Assembly: GCA_021785155.1 (NCBI GenBank)
Contig: JAJYGE010000371.1
Span: 1-28,859 of the forward strand
Reading direction: 5' to 3'
DNA: 28,859 nucleotides
From: Planctomycetota bacterium
GTDB lineage: Bacteria > Planctomycetota > Phycisphaerae > WQYP01
Position numbers and translations under genes: made by a program. The notes under the pieces are model-generated. The model saw only the letters and a program-made list of their open reading frames with translations, was not told the DNA's origin and searched no databases. Numbering within the stretch: the first letter of the stretch is position 1; each line of letters opens with the position of its first letter. Of the stretch, positions 14,837 to 23,422 are shown in pieces.

Positions 14837-16357
14837 TTACGCGGTGTTTTCCGAGGCGGCATTAAGTTTGGCTTCCAGAATTTCGCCGACAAGTTTAGGA
14901 TCGGCCTTGCCCTGGCTGGCCTTCATGACCGCCCCGCGCAGGAAGCCCATAGACGCCTGCTTTTTCTTGGGATTATTTTTATAATCGTTGAGCGCTTGCG
15001 GATTGGCGGCGATAGCCTGAATCACCCAGGCCTCGGTCTGATTCTGATCCCGCACCTGCATCAGACCGAGTTGTTGAGCCACCTGAGCGGGATCTGTATC
15101 CGGGTGTTTTACCAAGTGTTCAAACACGGTAACCGCGGAGGTAGCGCTGATGCCGCCGGATTCAATAAGTTCCGCCAGCTTCGCATACTGCTGAGCCGTT
15201 ACGGGCAGATCGCTGATTAGCACTGTCGCGGCTTGAGCGGAAGCAGCTTCATTGGCCATTTTTGCCGCCGGGCCTAAAAAAAGATTGGTCAGGCGACGAG
15301 CCGGCGCTCCCAGTGCTGCGGCACGATCAAATAAATCGGCCACGTCGCGTTCCTCCGTCAGGGAAAATGCCTCTTTGGGAGACATGCCAAATGTTTCCTG
15401 ATACCGCTGTCTCCGGGCAATGGGCAGTTCCATCACACCGCTACGAATTTCATTTACCCATTGCGGTTCGACGTGCAGCGGGACCAGATCCGGATCAGGG
15501 AAATAGCGGTAATCATGGGCTTCCTCCTTTTCACGCTGTAAGAGCGTGATGCCCTTGTCATCATCCCACCCGCGGGTAGATTTGCCCTGACTTGGTGCCA
15601 TATCCGGATTGGCGAGAAAATCAGACAATTGCCGCTGGATCTCATAACTGCAGGCGCGCTCAACGGAGCGGAAACTGTTGAGATTCTTAATTTCAGTGAT
15701 GGCCGTTTTGATGGTTTTGCCATCATGATAAATATGTAAATTGATATTGGGTTCAAAGCGCATGTGACCCTGCTGCATAATGCCGTGAGATACAGACAAA
15801 TACCGGCAAATCCGGCGCAGCTCTTCACCAAACAGCCGCGCTTCTTCGGGACTGGTCAAGTCCGGCTCTGTAACAATTTCCAGCAGGGGTGTACCGGCGC
15901 GGTTCAAATCGACCAGAGATTCAGTCATGCCGGCTTCATGCAACAACTTCCCGGCATCTTCTTCCAGATGGGCTCTGCGGATGCGAACCGTTTTGCTGCT
16001 GCCATCGGATAATGGTAAATCGATGCTGCCCGGCCCACAGAGGGGTTGATCATATTGGCTTATCTGATAATTTTTGGGTAGATCGGGGTAATAGTAGCTT
16101 TTGCGGTCCCATTTAGTTTGGGATGCAATCTGACAGTTCAAAGCCAGGCCTACCATCATGGCCATTTCCACGGCCCGCTTGTTAATTACCGGTAACACGC
16201 CGGGGAGGCCCAGAATAACCGGGTCCACCTGCGAATTCGGTTCACCACCGAAACCATTGGCGGCTCCGGTGAACATTTTTGACTTTGTTGCCAACTGAAC
16301 ATGGATTTCCATACCGATCAGCACTTTGTATTGCGGTTCAACGGTGGTTGTGGGCAT
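14837..16357 (-). CDS. gatB: Asp-tRNA(Asn)/Glu-tRNA(Gln) amidotransferase subunit B
   Basis: 506 residues, within the family range. GatB is the kinase and tRNA-binding subunit of GatCAB, which turns misacylated Glu-tRNA(Gln) or Asp-tRNA(Asn) into the correct amide form. The N-terminal catalytic cradle shows LIGMEIHVQL, VILGLPGVLPV, KWDRKSYYYPDLPKNYQISQ and HLEEDAGKLLH, followed by DLNRAGTPLLEIV and MRFEPNINLHI. The C-terminal YqeY-like domain includes NPKKKQASMGFLRGAVMKAS. AAGGA sits seven bases before ATG 16357. gatA and gatC are not in the window. The gene lies between tsaE (128 bases upstream, with two hairpins) and the DUF1570 gene. Its presence implies indirect Gln- and/or Asn-tRNA synthesis. 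Confidence 0.97.
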   Translation of the reverse strand: MPTTTVEPQYKVLIGMEIHVQLATKSKMFTGAANGFGGEPNSQVDPVILGLPGVLPVINKRAVEMAMMVGLALNCQIASQTKWDRKSYYYPDLPKNYQISQYDQPLCGPGSIDLPLSDGSSKTVRIRRAHLEEDAGKLLHEAGMTESLVDLNRAGTPLLEIVTEPDLTSPEEARLFGEELRRICRYLSVSHGIMQQGHMRFEPNINLHIYHDGKTIKTAITEIKNLNSFRSVERACSYEIQRQLSDFLANPDMAPSQGKSTRGWDDDKGITLLQREKEEAHDYRYFPDPDLVPLHVEPQWVNEIRSGVMELPIARRQRYQETFGMSPKEAFSLTEERDVADLFDRAAALGAPARRLTNLFLGPAAKMANEAASAQAATVLISDLPVTAQQYAKLAELIESGGISATSAVTVFEHLVKHPDTDPAQVAQQLGLMQVRDQNQTEAWVIQAIAANPQALNDYKNNPKKKQASMGFLRGAVMKASQGKADPKLVGEILEAKLNAASENTA

Positions 16358-16394
16358 TTACTTATCCTTCTACTTTTAACAGACGGCTATTGGG

Positions 16395-16432
16395 GCGACC
16401 TTCTGGTCGCGGTTTCAAGCTCACGTATGAGC
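16395..16432 (-). promoter_or_regulatory. Two tandem small hairpins in the gatB leader
   Basis: GCGACC-TTCT-GGTCGC (16395-16410) and GCTCA-CGTA-TGAGC (16419-16432) are two perfect short stems with four-base loops, eight bases apart, between the tsaE stop and the gatB start. No T-run follows on the minus strand. They may stabilise or process the mRNA or form part of a leader; function is unknown. Confidence 0.45.
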
Positions 16433-16485
16433 ATGGTTGCTCAACACGCTTGTACCGAAGCCTGCATTACCAACCGGATCAAATT

Positions 16486-17034
16486 CTACTGTCTTTTCGC
16501 GGTGCTCTCCAGCGTGGTGCCTGAGAAGTCGGTCCGAGTAATGGCCTTGAGCAGATATTCGGTGTTGGGTCCCAGTGCGGTAATCCGCCAGCGGCGAGCG
16601 GATTCATCCAACGTTTCACCTTGAATCAGTAAATAATCGTCGGGCAATAAATCCGTGACGCGTGAGGCCCATTCAATAGCAACTATTCCGTCCTGCTCCA
16701 GAATCTCGGGTAAGCCCACGGCCACGAAATCGCTGGAATTATTGACGCGATAAGCATCAAGATGAAAAACCGTTTTGCTTTTCGGATTTTCCGGCATGGC
16801 ATCATACACGTTCAACAACACGTAGGATGGGCTGTTGACCAGGCTCACATCCGCGATCTGCGCACCGAGACAAATTCCGCGGACCAATTGGGTTTTTCCT
16901 GTGCCCAACATGCCTTCGATTGCAATGCACTGACCGCCGTGGGCAAATTGGCCTATGCGCCTTCCCAGCGACAGCGTCTCCTCCAGGCATTGCGCGATGA
17001 CATCCACGGTGCGTCCTGCGGCGTTGGTGCTCAT
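16486..17034 (-). CDS. tsaE: tRNA threonylcarbamoyladenosine biosynthesis ATPase TsaE
   Basis: 182 residues. TsaE is the small ATPase that works with TsaB and TsaD to put t6A at position 37 of ANN-decoding tRNAs. The Walker A loop is GMLGTGKT (41-48). VNSPSYVLLNVY, FHLDAYRV, and VAIEWASRV near the usual Walker-like position complete the family pattern. The C-terminal ~30 residues are a variable tail. Its ATG overlaps the stop of thiL (ATGA, four-base overlap), so it is translated from the thiL message by coupling. TsaE next to ThiL is a recurrent arrangement in bacteria, although the pathways differ. Confidence 0.93.
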   Translation of the reverse strand: MSTNAAGRTVDVIAQCLEETLSLGRRIGQFAHGGQCIAIEGMLGTGKTQLVRGICLGAQIADVSLVNSPSYVLLNVYDAMPENPKSKTVFHLDAYRVNNSSDFVAVGLPEILEQDGIVAIEWASRVTDLLPDDYLLIQGETLDESARRWRITALGPNTEYLLKAITRTDFSGTTLESTAKRQ

Positions 17035-17975
17035 GACGGATCACTTCCTGAATATTCCCAGCCGCCCGCGGGCCATGGTTGTGTAACGCCCTGCCCGTCT
17101 ATCAGCACTATGGCCGCGTTGTCCGCGGTAACGCGACCAATCATGCTGATTGGAACTTCCAGGTCCAAGTGGGCCAGTTGACGGGCATCGTCCAAGTCTG
17201 TGGCAAACAGCAGTTCATAATCTTCACCATCGCAGAGCGCATGATGCAGGGCGGATTGATGATCACGGCGGGCAAGAAATATGGCATCCTCGTGAATGGG
17301 CACGGTGGAACCGTCAATGGCAGCGCCTGTTCCGGACGCCGCCATCATGCGGGGTAAGTCCATTGCCAGGCCGTCGGAAATATCCATCATGGCATGTATA
17401 TTAACAGCCAGCGTTAGGCGGTGTGCAAGATCGATGCGCGGTGTAAAATTTAAATGCCGCCCAACGATGCTGCCGCCGAGCTTCCCCGTAACGCACAGCA
17501 CATCGCCGGGCTGGGAACCGGAGCGGCGGATCGGCTCGCGCGCTGATATACCCAGAGCCGCAATGGTAATTGCCAGACGTTGATCCCAGATGGCCGTATC
17601 TCCTCCGACGATGGGACAGTTAAAAGCTCCCGCCGCCATTTGGCAACCCTTGAAAAGTTCGCGGGCCATATTGGTATCAGCCGTTCGGGGAAGCGCCACA
17701 GAAATTAGAATTGCTAAGGGCCTGCATGCCATGGCCGCACAATCGGACAGGCAGCGATTAACCGCTTTTTTTCCTGCGGCGGCGGGGGAGTGCGAACGGA
17801 GGTCAAAATGAACCTGATCCAGGGCTTGATCAATTTTAAGCAAGGCCAGATTTGTACCAGCACCGACCATCGGAGGCATTTGCACAGCCGCCATGTCGTC
17901 ACCAATGCCAATATGCACATACTCCGTACGCTTGGCGCTTTTGGCAAACCAATCAAGTAGGTCATTTTCTTTCAT
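17031..17975 (-). CDS. thiL: Thiamine-monophosphate kinase
   Basis: 314 residues. ThiL phosphorylates thiamine monophosphate with ATP to the active cofactor thiamine diphosphate. The AIR-synthase/ThiL fold is shown by VHIGIGDDMAAV (Mg-ATP site), NRCLSDCAAMACRPLA, IVGGDTA, PGDVLCVTGKLGG, MMDISDGLAMDL and CDGEDYELLF, all in the expected order. No ribosome site precedes ATG 17975. Instead a perfect TATAAT lies eight to thirteen bases upstream, so the transcript may be leaderless. The stop overlaps the tsaE start. No other thiamine gene is in the window. Confidence 0.95.
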   Translation of the reverse strand: MKENDLLDWFAKSAKRTEYVHIGIGDDMAAVQMPPMVGAGTNLALLKIDQALDQVHFDLRSHSPAAAGKKAVNRCLSDCAAMACRPLAILISVALPRTADTNMARELFKGCQMAAGAFNCPIVGGDTAIWDQRLAITIAALGISAREPIRRSGSQPGDVLCVTGKLGGSIVGRHLNFTPRIDLAHRLTLAVNIHAMMDISDGLAMDLPRMMAASGTGAAIDGSTVPIHEDAIFLARRDHQSALHHALCDGEDYELLFATDLDDARQLAHLDLEVPISMIGRVTADNAAIVLIDGQGVTQPWPAGGWEYSGSDPS

Positions 17976-17982
17976 GCGGGTA

Positions 17983-17988
17983 ATTATA
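17983..17988 (-). promoter_or_regulatory. Candidate -10 box for thiL, possibly leaderless
   Basis: Minus-strand TATAAT ends seven bases before the thiL ATG, which would place the transcription start at or next to the A of ATG. The -35 region is poor (TTCTGC at a 16-base spacing). A partial palindrome at 18039-18059 overlaps the stop of the upstream gene. Confidence 0.4.
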
Positions 17989-18055
17989 CCGTGATTATTA
18001 AAAAGCAGAATTTTAGCGGTACGTTTGGCAGGACGTTTCTGACGCTATAGCGCCG

Positions 18056-18850
18056 TCAGGTGAGTATCCATTGTTTTAATTGCGTGCGTGAATGTTCCGC
18101 GGCGTGCAGCGGTTGCGGTAAATCACGAACATCCACGACAACAGGGCCGGTGAAGTCCTGATCCTTAAGAATACGCGCCACCCGCGAACCATCGGCGCGG
18201 CCGGATCCCAACGGTGTGATTTCAATGGCGGACCCGGAACGTACGGCATCGGCGCATGTCCATAATGCGATACATCCGGCCAACGCTTCGGCGGCATCGG
18301 GAGGTGATCCGCCGGCGGAGACAATGCGAACGGAGTCAAGATTAGCGGCCAGACATGGGGTATCAATACTCAGCAGGAGTTTCCGCAGCCATTGCGTCTG
18401 GCCGCAGGATAATGCGGCGACAACGCCGGTGCGGTCAGCCTGCACCGCCAGCGTGCGGAAGATATCGGCAATATCGTTGGTAATGTTCTGCGTGTCGAGG
18501 GGTTCGCCGATGTAAACAGAGATCAGCGGAATTTGCAGGCTATGGGCCAATTCACATGCCGCCAGAGCGTCATCGAGAAGTTTTTGCGAGGTGGCGGGAT
18601 CAAAGGCGCCGGCTGGTCCCGCGCCGACGCGCAAGGCTCCGAGAACCAGTCGCTGCGCCGCAAGGATTTGCCGGAAATGGCGCTGGGCGGTGCGGCCAAA
18701 TATTTTTGGATTTAATTCTGGATGGCGGATACCGACGGCCAGCCCGCCATAGGCTAATGATTTGGCGGCCTGCGCGGCGGAGCGAAGATCAAGCCCTAGG
18801 GGTTCAATTGCCAGTAATGGCATCATAGGGGATGGATTCTGACGCTTCAT
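18056..18850 (-). CDS. TIM-barrel sugar isomerase/epimerase-like protein
   Basis: 264 residues resembling the xylose-isomerase-like / AP-endonuclease-2 superfamily that includes sugar phosphate isomerases and epimerases. Seen: an N-terminal strand PLLAIEPLGLDL, a helix-strand series with LVLGALRVG and IPLISVYIGEP, then CLAANLDSVRIVSAG and a C-terminal VVVDVRDL. The metal-binding Glu/Asp/His set of active members is not clearly conserved, so it may be a degenerate or divergent member. GAGGA lies five to six bases before ATG 18850. The gene is 50 bases after a membrane protein gene and ends 80 bases before thiL. Position behind GH3 suggests sugar metabolism, but no substrate can be named. Confidence 0.55.
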   Translation of the reverse strand: MKRQNPSPMMPLLAIEPLGLDLRSAAQAAKSLAYGGLAVGIRHPELNPKIFGRTAQRHFRQILAAQRLVLGALRVGAGPAGAFDPATSQKLLDDALAACELAHSLQIPLISVYIGEPLDTQNITNDIADIFRTLAVQADRTGVVAALSCGQTQWLRKLLLSIDTPCLAANLDSVRIVSAGGSPPDAAEALAGCIALWTCADAVRSGSAIEITPLGSGRADGSRVARILKDQDFTGPVVVDVRDLPQPLHAAEHSRTQLKQWILT

Positions 18851-18900
18851 TCATTCCTCAGTGAAGTTACCCGGTCCATCGGTGGGGCCGGGAGCGACGT

Positions 18901-19554
18901 TTATGGCGTGGTGGATGTTTCCTCACTGTGGGAGGACAATGCCATCTGCACCAGCACGCCAATGCACATAATACCGATTATCACCGCGAGCAAATTAATC
19001 GGTTGTTCGGCAATATTAGCCACATACGCCTGTCGCATATTTGTGCTGCCGTAGCGCAGGATTAATCCGGTGGTGCCCATGACCACCATAATGGCCCCCT
19101 CAAGGGTACAAATCAATACGGCACTGATCTCAAAGACATACAATCCCGCGATTCCCAAAACTATCACACCAAGAACCGCCGGTACCCATTGGTAATCAGG
19201 CGGTTGTTTGAATACATGCCACAGGGCTACGCCTACCGCACCGCCCGCCAATGCTCCGAGAATAAAAAGGGCGATGCGCATCATAGGCACCAGCAGCACG
19301 CCGATTACCGTGCCAATTAAAGCCGCGGCAGCACCGGCGATCCATGACCAATGGGCGAGAAACATCGCCAGATACCATCCCAAGGCCGCGCAGTTGGCCA
19401 TAATAAGAGCACGATAACTGCGGCGCGCTGAAAAAACGAATATCCAACCCAGTAACAACAGTGCAATATCCCAGATCCACAGCAGCTTCGACCAAGACTG
19501 AAGCATGCCTGCGAAGCGCGCCGTAAAATGCTGGATCGTCATGGCCAGAAGCAC
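18901..19554 (-). CDS. Polytopic membrane protein of unknown function
   Basis: 217 residues, not recognised. About seven hydrophobic segments fill most of the chain, for example LLWIWDIALLLLGWIFVFSA, then WYLAMFLAHWSWIAGAAAAL, a Gly/Ala-rich helix pair (IALFILGALAGGAVGVALW), AVLGVIVLGIAGLYVF and LLAVIIGIMCIGVLVQMAL. The hydrophilic tail SSHSEETSTTP is short. The GTG at 19554 is chosen because GGGAG lies six to seven bases upstream; an ATG at 19542 is the alternative. The GTG follows the GH3 stop by only three bases, which indicates translational coupling. The Gly-rich packing recalls small multi-pass proteins of the DUF4203/TMEM type, but this is not a firm match. Confidence 0.65.
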   Translation of the reverse strand: MLLAMTIQHFTARFAGMLQSWSKLLWIWDIALLLLGWIFVFSARRSYRALIMANCAALGWYLAMFLAHWSWIAGAAAALIGTVIGVLLVPMMRIALFILGALAGGAVGVALWHVFKQPPDYQWVPAVLGVIVLGIAGLYVFEISAVLICTLEGAIMVVMGTTGLILRYGSTNMRQAYVANIAEQPINLLAVIIGIMCIGVLVQMALSSHSEETSTTP

Positions 19555-19557
19555 CGG

Positions 19558-22128
19558 TTACTCCCGTATGCGCACGGTTGCGGTTGCCGGGGTGTTACGG
19601 CTGGAAGATCCCACGGCAATCTGATATTTACCGGCCGGAACTTTCCAGTCGCTGTGATCGGAATCATAAAACGCAAAGTCCTTCCAATGCAGTTGCAGGT
19701 GGGCGGTGGCGGTTTGGCCGGGACTCAGTTTGAGCCGTGCGAACGCCCGCAGCGTCTGCACGCAGCGATTTACACGGTCCTCCATGGGACGAACGTAGAG
19801 TTGCACGACTTCCGCGCCCGCCATTTTTCCGGTATTCGTAACAGGAACATCCACATTGATGACGCGAGCTTTACCGGTTCCCTTGGATGTTACGGTTAAA
19901 GCCCCAAAGGAAAATGTGGTGTACGACAGTCCGTCGCCGAAGCAGAATCGCGGTTGGATATGGCGTTTGTCAAACCAGCGATACCCAACATAGATTCCTT
20001 CGGCAAAATTTACCTGTCCGTCATGGCCGGGAAAATGTCCATACGCCGCGTCGTCGCGCCAGTGTTTGCCAAAGCTATCGGGCAATCGGCCGCTGGGATT
20101 GATTTTACCGAAGAGAATATCAGCCACCGCATTATTTCCATTTTCACCCGGATACCAGGCATCGACCAATCCGGCGATACGGTGAATCCAGGGGGCCATG
20201 CCGACTTCAGCACCGGCATTAAGAACCACAATGGTATGCGGATTTAATGCGGCGGCTTCATGCAGGTACTGATCTTGCGGTGCCCAAAGATGGTAAGTGT
20301 GGTCCGCGCCTTCGTGCTCCACATTGGGACCATACCCCATGCACGCGATGACCACATCGGCATGTTGAATGATTTTCTTCTGACTTGCGGTCAGCAATTC
20401 GTTGCCCTCGGGCAGGAAGCCGAATTCCATCTGCGCATCCCAATTTTTATTGAAATATTCGACACGCAAATGATAAACGTGTCCGGCGGTAAGACGACGC
20501 CCCACAAGTTTATGTGTGAATTGCGCATTGTTCTGCCGGATTCGGTACCGGATATGGATAATCCGATGGTCATTGAGATAGACGCGGCAAGGTCCATAGG
20601 CGGCGGCGGTAAATAGATAAACGCCTGATGTTTTGGGCGTAATATTTCCAGTCCAGCGGACGGAAAATTCGTTATTGACCGTGGTAATGGGATAGAACTG
20701 GCCCCAGTTAAAGCCAATACGCTGATCCACTCGCGTCAACACCGGCTTTCCGGCCAATCGGTCGTTATTAAAATATTCGGCGCGCAACCCTGGTCTGCCG
20801 CCGGGTGTGGTGTATTTTCCAAGACCCCAGAAACGGGCCAGTTTGCCGTTAAACGGAATATGCACAACCTGCACCTGTGAACCGGCAATTTTTCGGATTG
20901 CGGCCAACATGCTTACTGGATTAATAATGGAAGGTGCATACGCGCTGCCGCCGCCGCACCAGACAGCCGGGCTGGCCATCGGACCGATGACGGCGATGGT
21001 ATGCAGGGTAGAGCGATGCAGTGGAAGAATGCCGCCCTTGTTTTTCAACAGAACGGTTCCTTCGGAAGCCACTTTGAACGCGATGGCCGCACTTTTCGGA
21101 TTATTCAGGGGAATGTTTTGATCTTCTACCCGTTTCTTTGTAAAGCCCATTGCGATCATCATGCGTAACAATCGCCGGACATGGGTATTGATCTCATGTA
21201 CGGTAATCTGTTTATTTTTGACCATTGGCTTGATGGTGGCGTAATTATAAAATTGGTTGTTGGGCATTTCCAGGTCCAACCCGGCGGTCATAGGACCCAA
21301 TGTATCATGAGTGGCACCCCAATCAGACATCAGCACGCCCTTGAAGCCCCATTGATGCCGCAGTACATCGGTAAGAATGTAGCGATTGGCAGTACATTGA
21401 TAGCCATTGAGCTTGTTGTAAGCGGCCATGATCGTCCAGACGTGGCCCTGCCGGACGGCGGCCCGAAACGGCGGGAGATAAATTTCTTGCAGTGCGCGGC
21501 GGGTAATAATGGTATTGATGGCACCGGAAAAAGTGCGGCCCGAATTACGATGTGTTTCCTGCTCATTGCCCGCGAAATGTTTAGCGCATGCCGCGACATC
21601 TTGCGACTGCAGTCCGCGTATCCACGGTGCGACAATTTGACCGGCCAGATAGGGGTCTTCGCCAACATACTCAAAATTGCGTCCACATTGAGGTTCGCGG
21701 GTAATGCACATGCCGGGGCCTAGGATGATATTAACGCCTCGGGCTCGAGCGTCGGAACCTAACGCTTGGCCTTCCTTTTGAGCCAGCTTCGGATTCCAAG
21801 TGGCGGCCAAACAAACCGAGGCGGGGTAGGCGGTGGATGGTCCGTATACACGCACACCGATGGAAGCGTCGCTCATATTCAAGCGCGGTATATTAAGTTC
21901 AGACACTTGTCGTGTGCACATGCTGCCATTACCGGCGAGTAAATGAATTTTTTGCTTCAGCGTCATCTTGGCAAGCAAAGCGTCGGCTTGGGTTTCCACC
22001 TGTGCCGGAGTCAATCCAGTCGGAATGTATTCGCCGGCATCAGCAGCGCGGGCTGCCGGACGACTCGACAGGGCCAGTGTGGTCGCAACCGCAATTATAA
22101 TGGTGGTCAGTCCGAAAATTTTACCCAT
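19558..22128 (-). CDS. Exported GH3 beta-glucosidase-like enzyme with PA14 insert
   Basis: 856 residues. A signal peptide (1-29, cleavage near ARA-AD) leads to a GH3 N-terminal barrel with KHFAGNEQE (183-191) and the nucleophile Asp269 in VLMSDWGATHD. The second GH3 domain starts around 355 (EGTVLLKNKGGILPL). A PA14 domain (about 447-575, GLRAEYFNNDRLAGKP) is inserted into it. The second half has VIACMGYGPNVEHEGADH and WYPGENGNNAVADILFG. A C-terminal fibronectin-III-like domain (VTNTGKMAGAEVVQLYV) ends the chain. GH3 members of this build cleave beta-glucosides, beta-xylosides or related oligosaccharides. ATG 22128 is chosen because AAGGAG lies nine to ten bases upstream, although the frame runs open to 22371. 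It heads an operon with a membrane protein and a TIM-barrel protein. Confidence 0.92.
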   Translation of the reverse strand: MGKIFGLTTIIIAVATTLALSSRPAARAADAGEYIPTGLTPAQVETQADALLAKMTLKQKIHLLAGNGSMCTRQVSELNIPRLNMSDASIGVRVYGPSTAYPASVCLAATWNPKLAQKEGQALGSDARARGVNIILGPGMCITREPQCGRNFEYVGEDPYLAGQIVAPWIRGLQSQDVAACAKHFAGNEQETHRNSGRTFSGAINTIITRRALQEIYLPPFRAAVRQGHVWTIMAAYNKLNGYQCTANRYILTDVLRHQWGFKGVLMSDWGATHDTLGPMTAGLDLEMPNNQFYNYATIKPMVKNKQITVHEINTHVRRLLRMMIAMGFTKKRVEDQNIPLNNPKSAAIAFKVASEGTVLLKNKGGILPLHRSTLHTIAVIGPMASPAVWCGGGSAYAPSIINPVSMLAAIRKIAGSQVQVVHIPFNGKLARFWGLGKYTTPGGRPGLRAEYFNNDRLAGKPVLTRVDQRIGFNWGQFYPITTVNNEFSVRWTGNITPKTSGVYLFTAAAYGPCRVYLNDHRIIHIRYRIRQNNAQFTHKLVGRRLTAGHVYHLRVEYFNKNWDAQMEFGFLPEGNELLTASQKKIIQHADVVIACMGYGPNVEHEGADHTYHLWAPQDQYLHEAAALNPHTIVVLNAGAEVGMAPWIHRIAGLVDAWYPGENGNNAVADILFGKINPSGRLPDSFGKHWRDDAAYGHFPGHDGQVNFAEGIYVGYRWFDKRHIQPRFCFGDGLSYTTFSFGALTVTSKGTGKARVINVDVPVTNTGKMAGAEVVQLYVRPMEDRVNRCVQTLRAFARLKLSPGQTATAHLQLHWKDFAFYDSDHSDWKVPAGKYQIAVGSSSRNTPATATVRIRE

Positions 22129-22467
22129 TGTTCGTTTCTCCTTGGGAGCGTTTATGATATCCGTTACCGATTCAGCCGTGGCCCAGTAAACGCCATGGGC
22201 AACACGAAATATCCGCAATTCAGTCGGCGGGTAATCATACAATCGGATGGCAATTACATCCACTGGTCGGAGAGCGGTGTGCCAATCGGATGTGCCAGTT
22301 TTTATTGTGATTGGTAAAACACAACGCCAATGACCGCAAGATTTCCGGCAGAAACGGGCACACACTCCCAATCAGCGGTGCGAGGCCGGGTGTGCGGGCA
22401 GATGTTCGGATAAGTAAGCGATCATTACCGGCAGGATTAAAATCATGATCGACAGCGCGAATGATGG
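22129..22467. other. Upstream region of the GH3 gene
   Basis: 339 bases between the coaC stop and the GH3 start. Part of it (to 22371) is open in the GH3 frame, but it encodes a low-complexity, non-conserved-looking segment before the real signal peptide. No firm promoter is seen; TTGGCA and TATGAT occur on the minus strand but not at a usable spacing. A 24-codon frame (22372-22446) starts 21 bases after coaC and begins with a hydrophobic MILILPVMIAYL; it is too short to call. Confidence 0.5.
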
Positions 22468-23022
22468 TCAGTGATTTGGAACGCGGGACATGATCGCCTG
22501 GATAATGGCGTCAGGTTCGCTCATGCGGCCAATACCGATGGTGCGACAGGCCTGCCAACCGGATTCCGGGCCGATCATGGCGATTCCCCGACTGCGCAAA
22601 AGAGCGATGTTGGCCTGCACCGCGGGGTTATTCCACATTTGTTCGTTCATGGCGGGGGCTATAAGCAACGTATCGGGTTTGGCCGCCAACAGCAACGTGC
22701 TGACCAAATCATCGGCCAGGCCATGGGTGATTTTCCCGATCATGTTGGCGGTTGCGGGAGCCACAAGAATGAGATCGGCGTTTTGTGATAAACGGATGTG
22801 CTGCGGGTCCTGACTATCGGGATTGTCCCACAGGCCGGTATGAATTGGCCGGCCGGATAATGCTTCAAACGTAATCGGTCCGACAAATTTTATCGCTCCA
22901 GCGGTCATGGCTACATCAACCGTGTATTGGTGTTGCGCCAATTGGCTTACGATATGGCAAACTTTGTACGCCGCAATTCCACCGCAGACGCATACCAGAA
23001 CATTTCTTCGCGATGCGCTCAT
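22468..23022 (-). CDS. coaC: Phosphopantothenoylcysteine decarboxylase (stand-alone CoaC)
   Basis: 184 residues: the FMN-binding decarboxylase half of CoaBC, which converts phosphopantothenoylcysteine to phosphopantetheine in CoA synthesis. VLVCVCGGIAAYK is the flavin phosphate loop. QHIRLSQ carries the active-site His75. APAMNEQMW (122-130) is the P-x-M-N-x-x-M-W substrate clamp. WQACRTIGIGRM gives the Cys159 loop, with RT in place of the more usual G-x. The ligase half (CoaB) is missing here, so CoaB should be encoded elsewhere. A GAGG site lies six bases before ATG 23022. Order gmk, rpoZ, coaC matches the classic gmk-rpoZ-coaBC cluster. Confidence 0.92.
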   Translation of the reverse strand: MSASRRNVLVCVCGGIAAYKVCHIVSQLAQHQYTVDVAMTAGAIKFVGPITFEALSGRPIHTGLWDNPDSQDPQHIRLSQNADLILVAPATANMIGKITHGLADDLVSTLLLAAKPDTLLIAPAMNEQMWNNPAVQANIALLRSRGIAMIGPESGWQACRTIGIGRMSEPDAIIQAIMSRVPNH

Positions 23023-23086
23023 CGAGGCCTCATGCTCCAGAATTATATATATGGATTGAATCCGCCCCGTCGGCCCGATTCAGAAT

Positions 23087-23323
23087 TTATTTTCGGCCCA
23101 GCGCCTCTGCGGGTTTGGTAATCTGGCTTTTTTCAAAATCAATGCTGACTTTGCCTTGAAGAATTTCATCAAGTACCACTTCCATATCGGTGCGGCCATT
23201 ACGCTCCACGAGTGGGCGTTGGCCTTCAATGAGTTCGGCCAGACGGTGTTGCACCAATGCGCAAAGTTTAAATCGTCCGCCGAGTTTATGCACAATGTCA
23301 TCGCTCTTAATTGCTTCGATCAT
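23087..23323 (-). CDS. rpoZ: RNA polymerase omega subunit
   Basis: 78 residues, typical of omega, which helps assemble beta-prime into RNA polymerase and in some phyla binds ppGpp. DDIVHKLGGRFKLCALVQHR is the family signature, with the short helix series and KPAEALGR at the end. Start ATG 23323 has AGGAG at the rather long distance of eleven bases. It lies 99 bases after gmk and 64 before coaC, which is the conserved gene order and supports the call. Confidence 0.9.
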   Translation of the reverse strand: MIEAIKSDDIVHKLGGRFKLCALVQHRLAELIEGQRPLVERNGRTDMEVVLDEILQGKVSIDFEKSQITKPAEALGRK

Positions 23324-23422
23324 GGGATGGATACTCCTGAATATATTCCAATGGACATTATAGCCCCGATGTATTTTCTTTTCCGCGCCACCATTTTCAT
23401 GCGGTTCACCGTCATTAGGGTG

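Noticed and set aside
22372..22446. 24-codon frame after coaC beginning MILILPVMIAYL
   Set aside because: Too short, no ribosome site and no known peptide family; mentioned only in the gap description.
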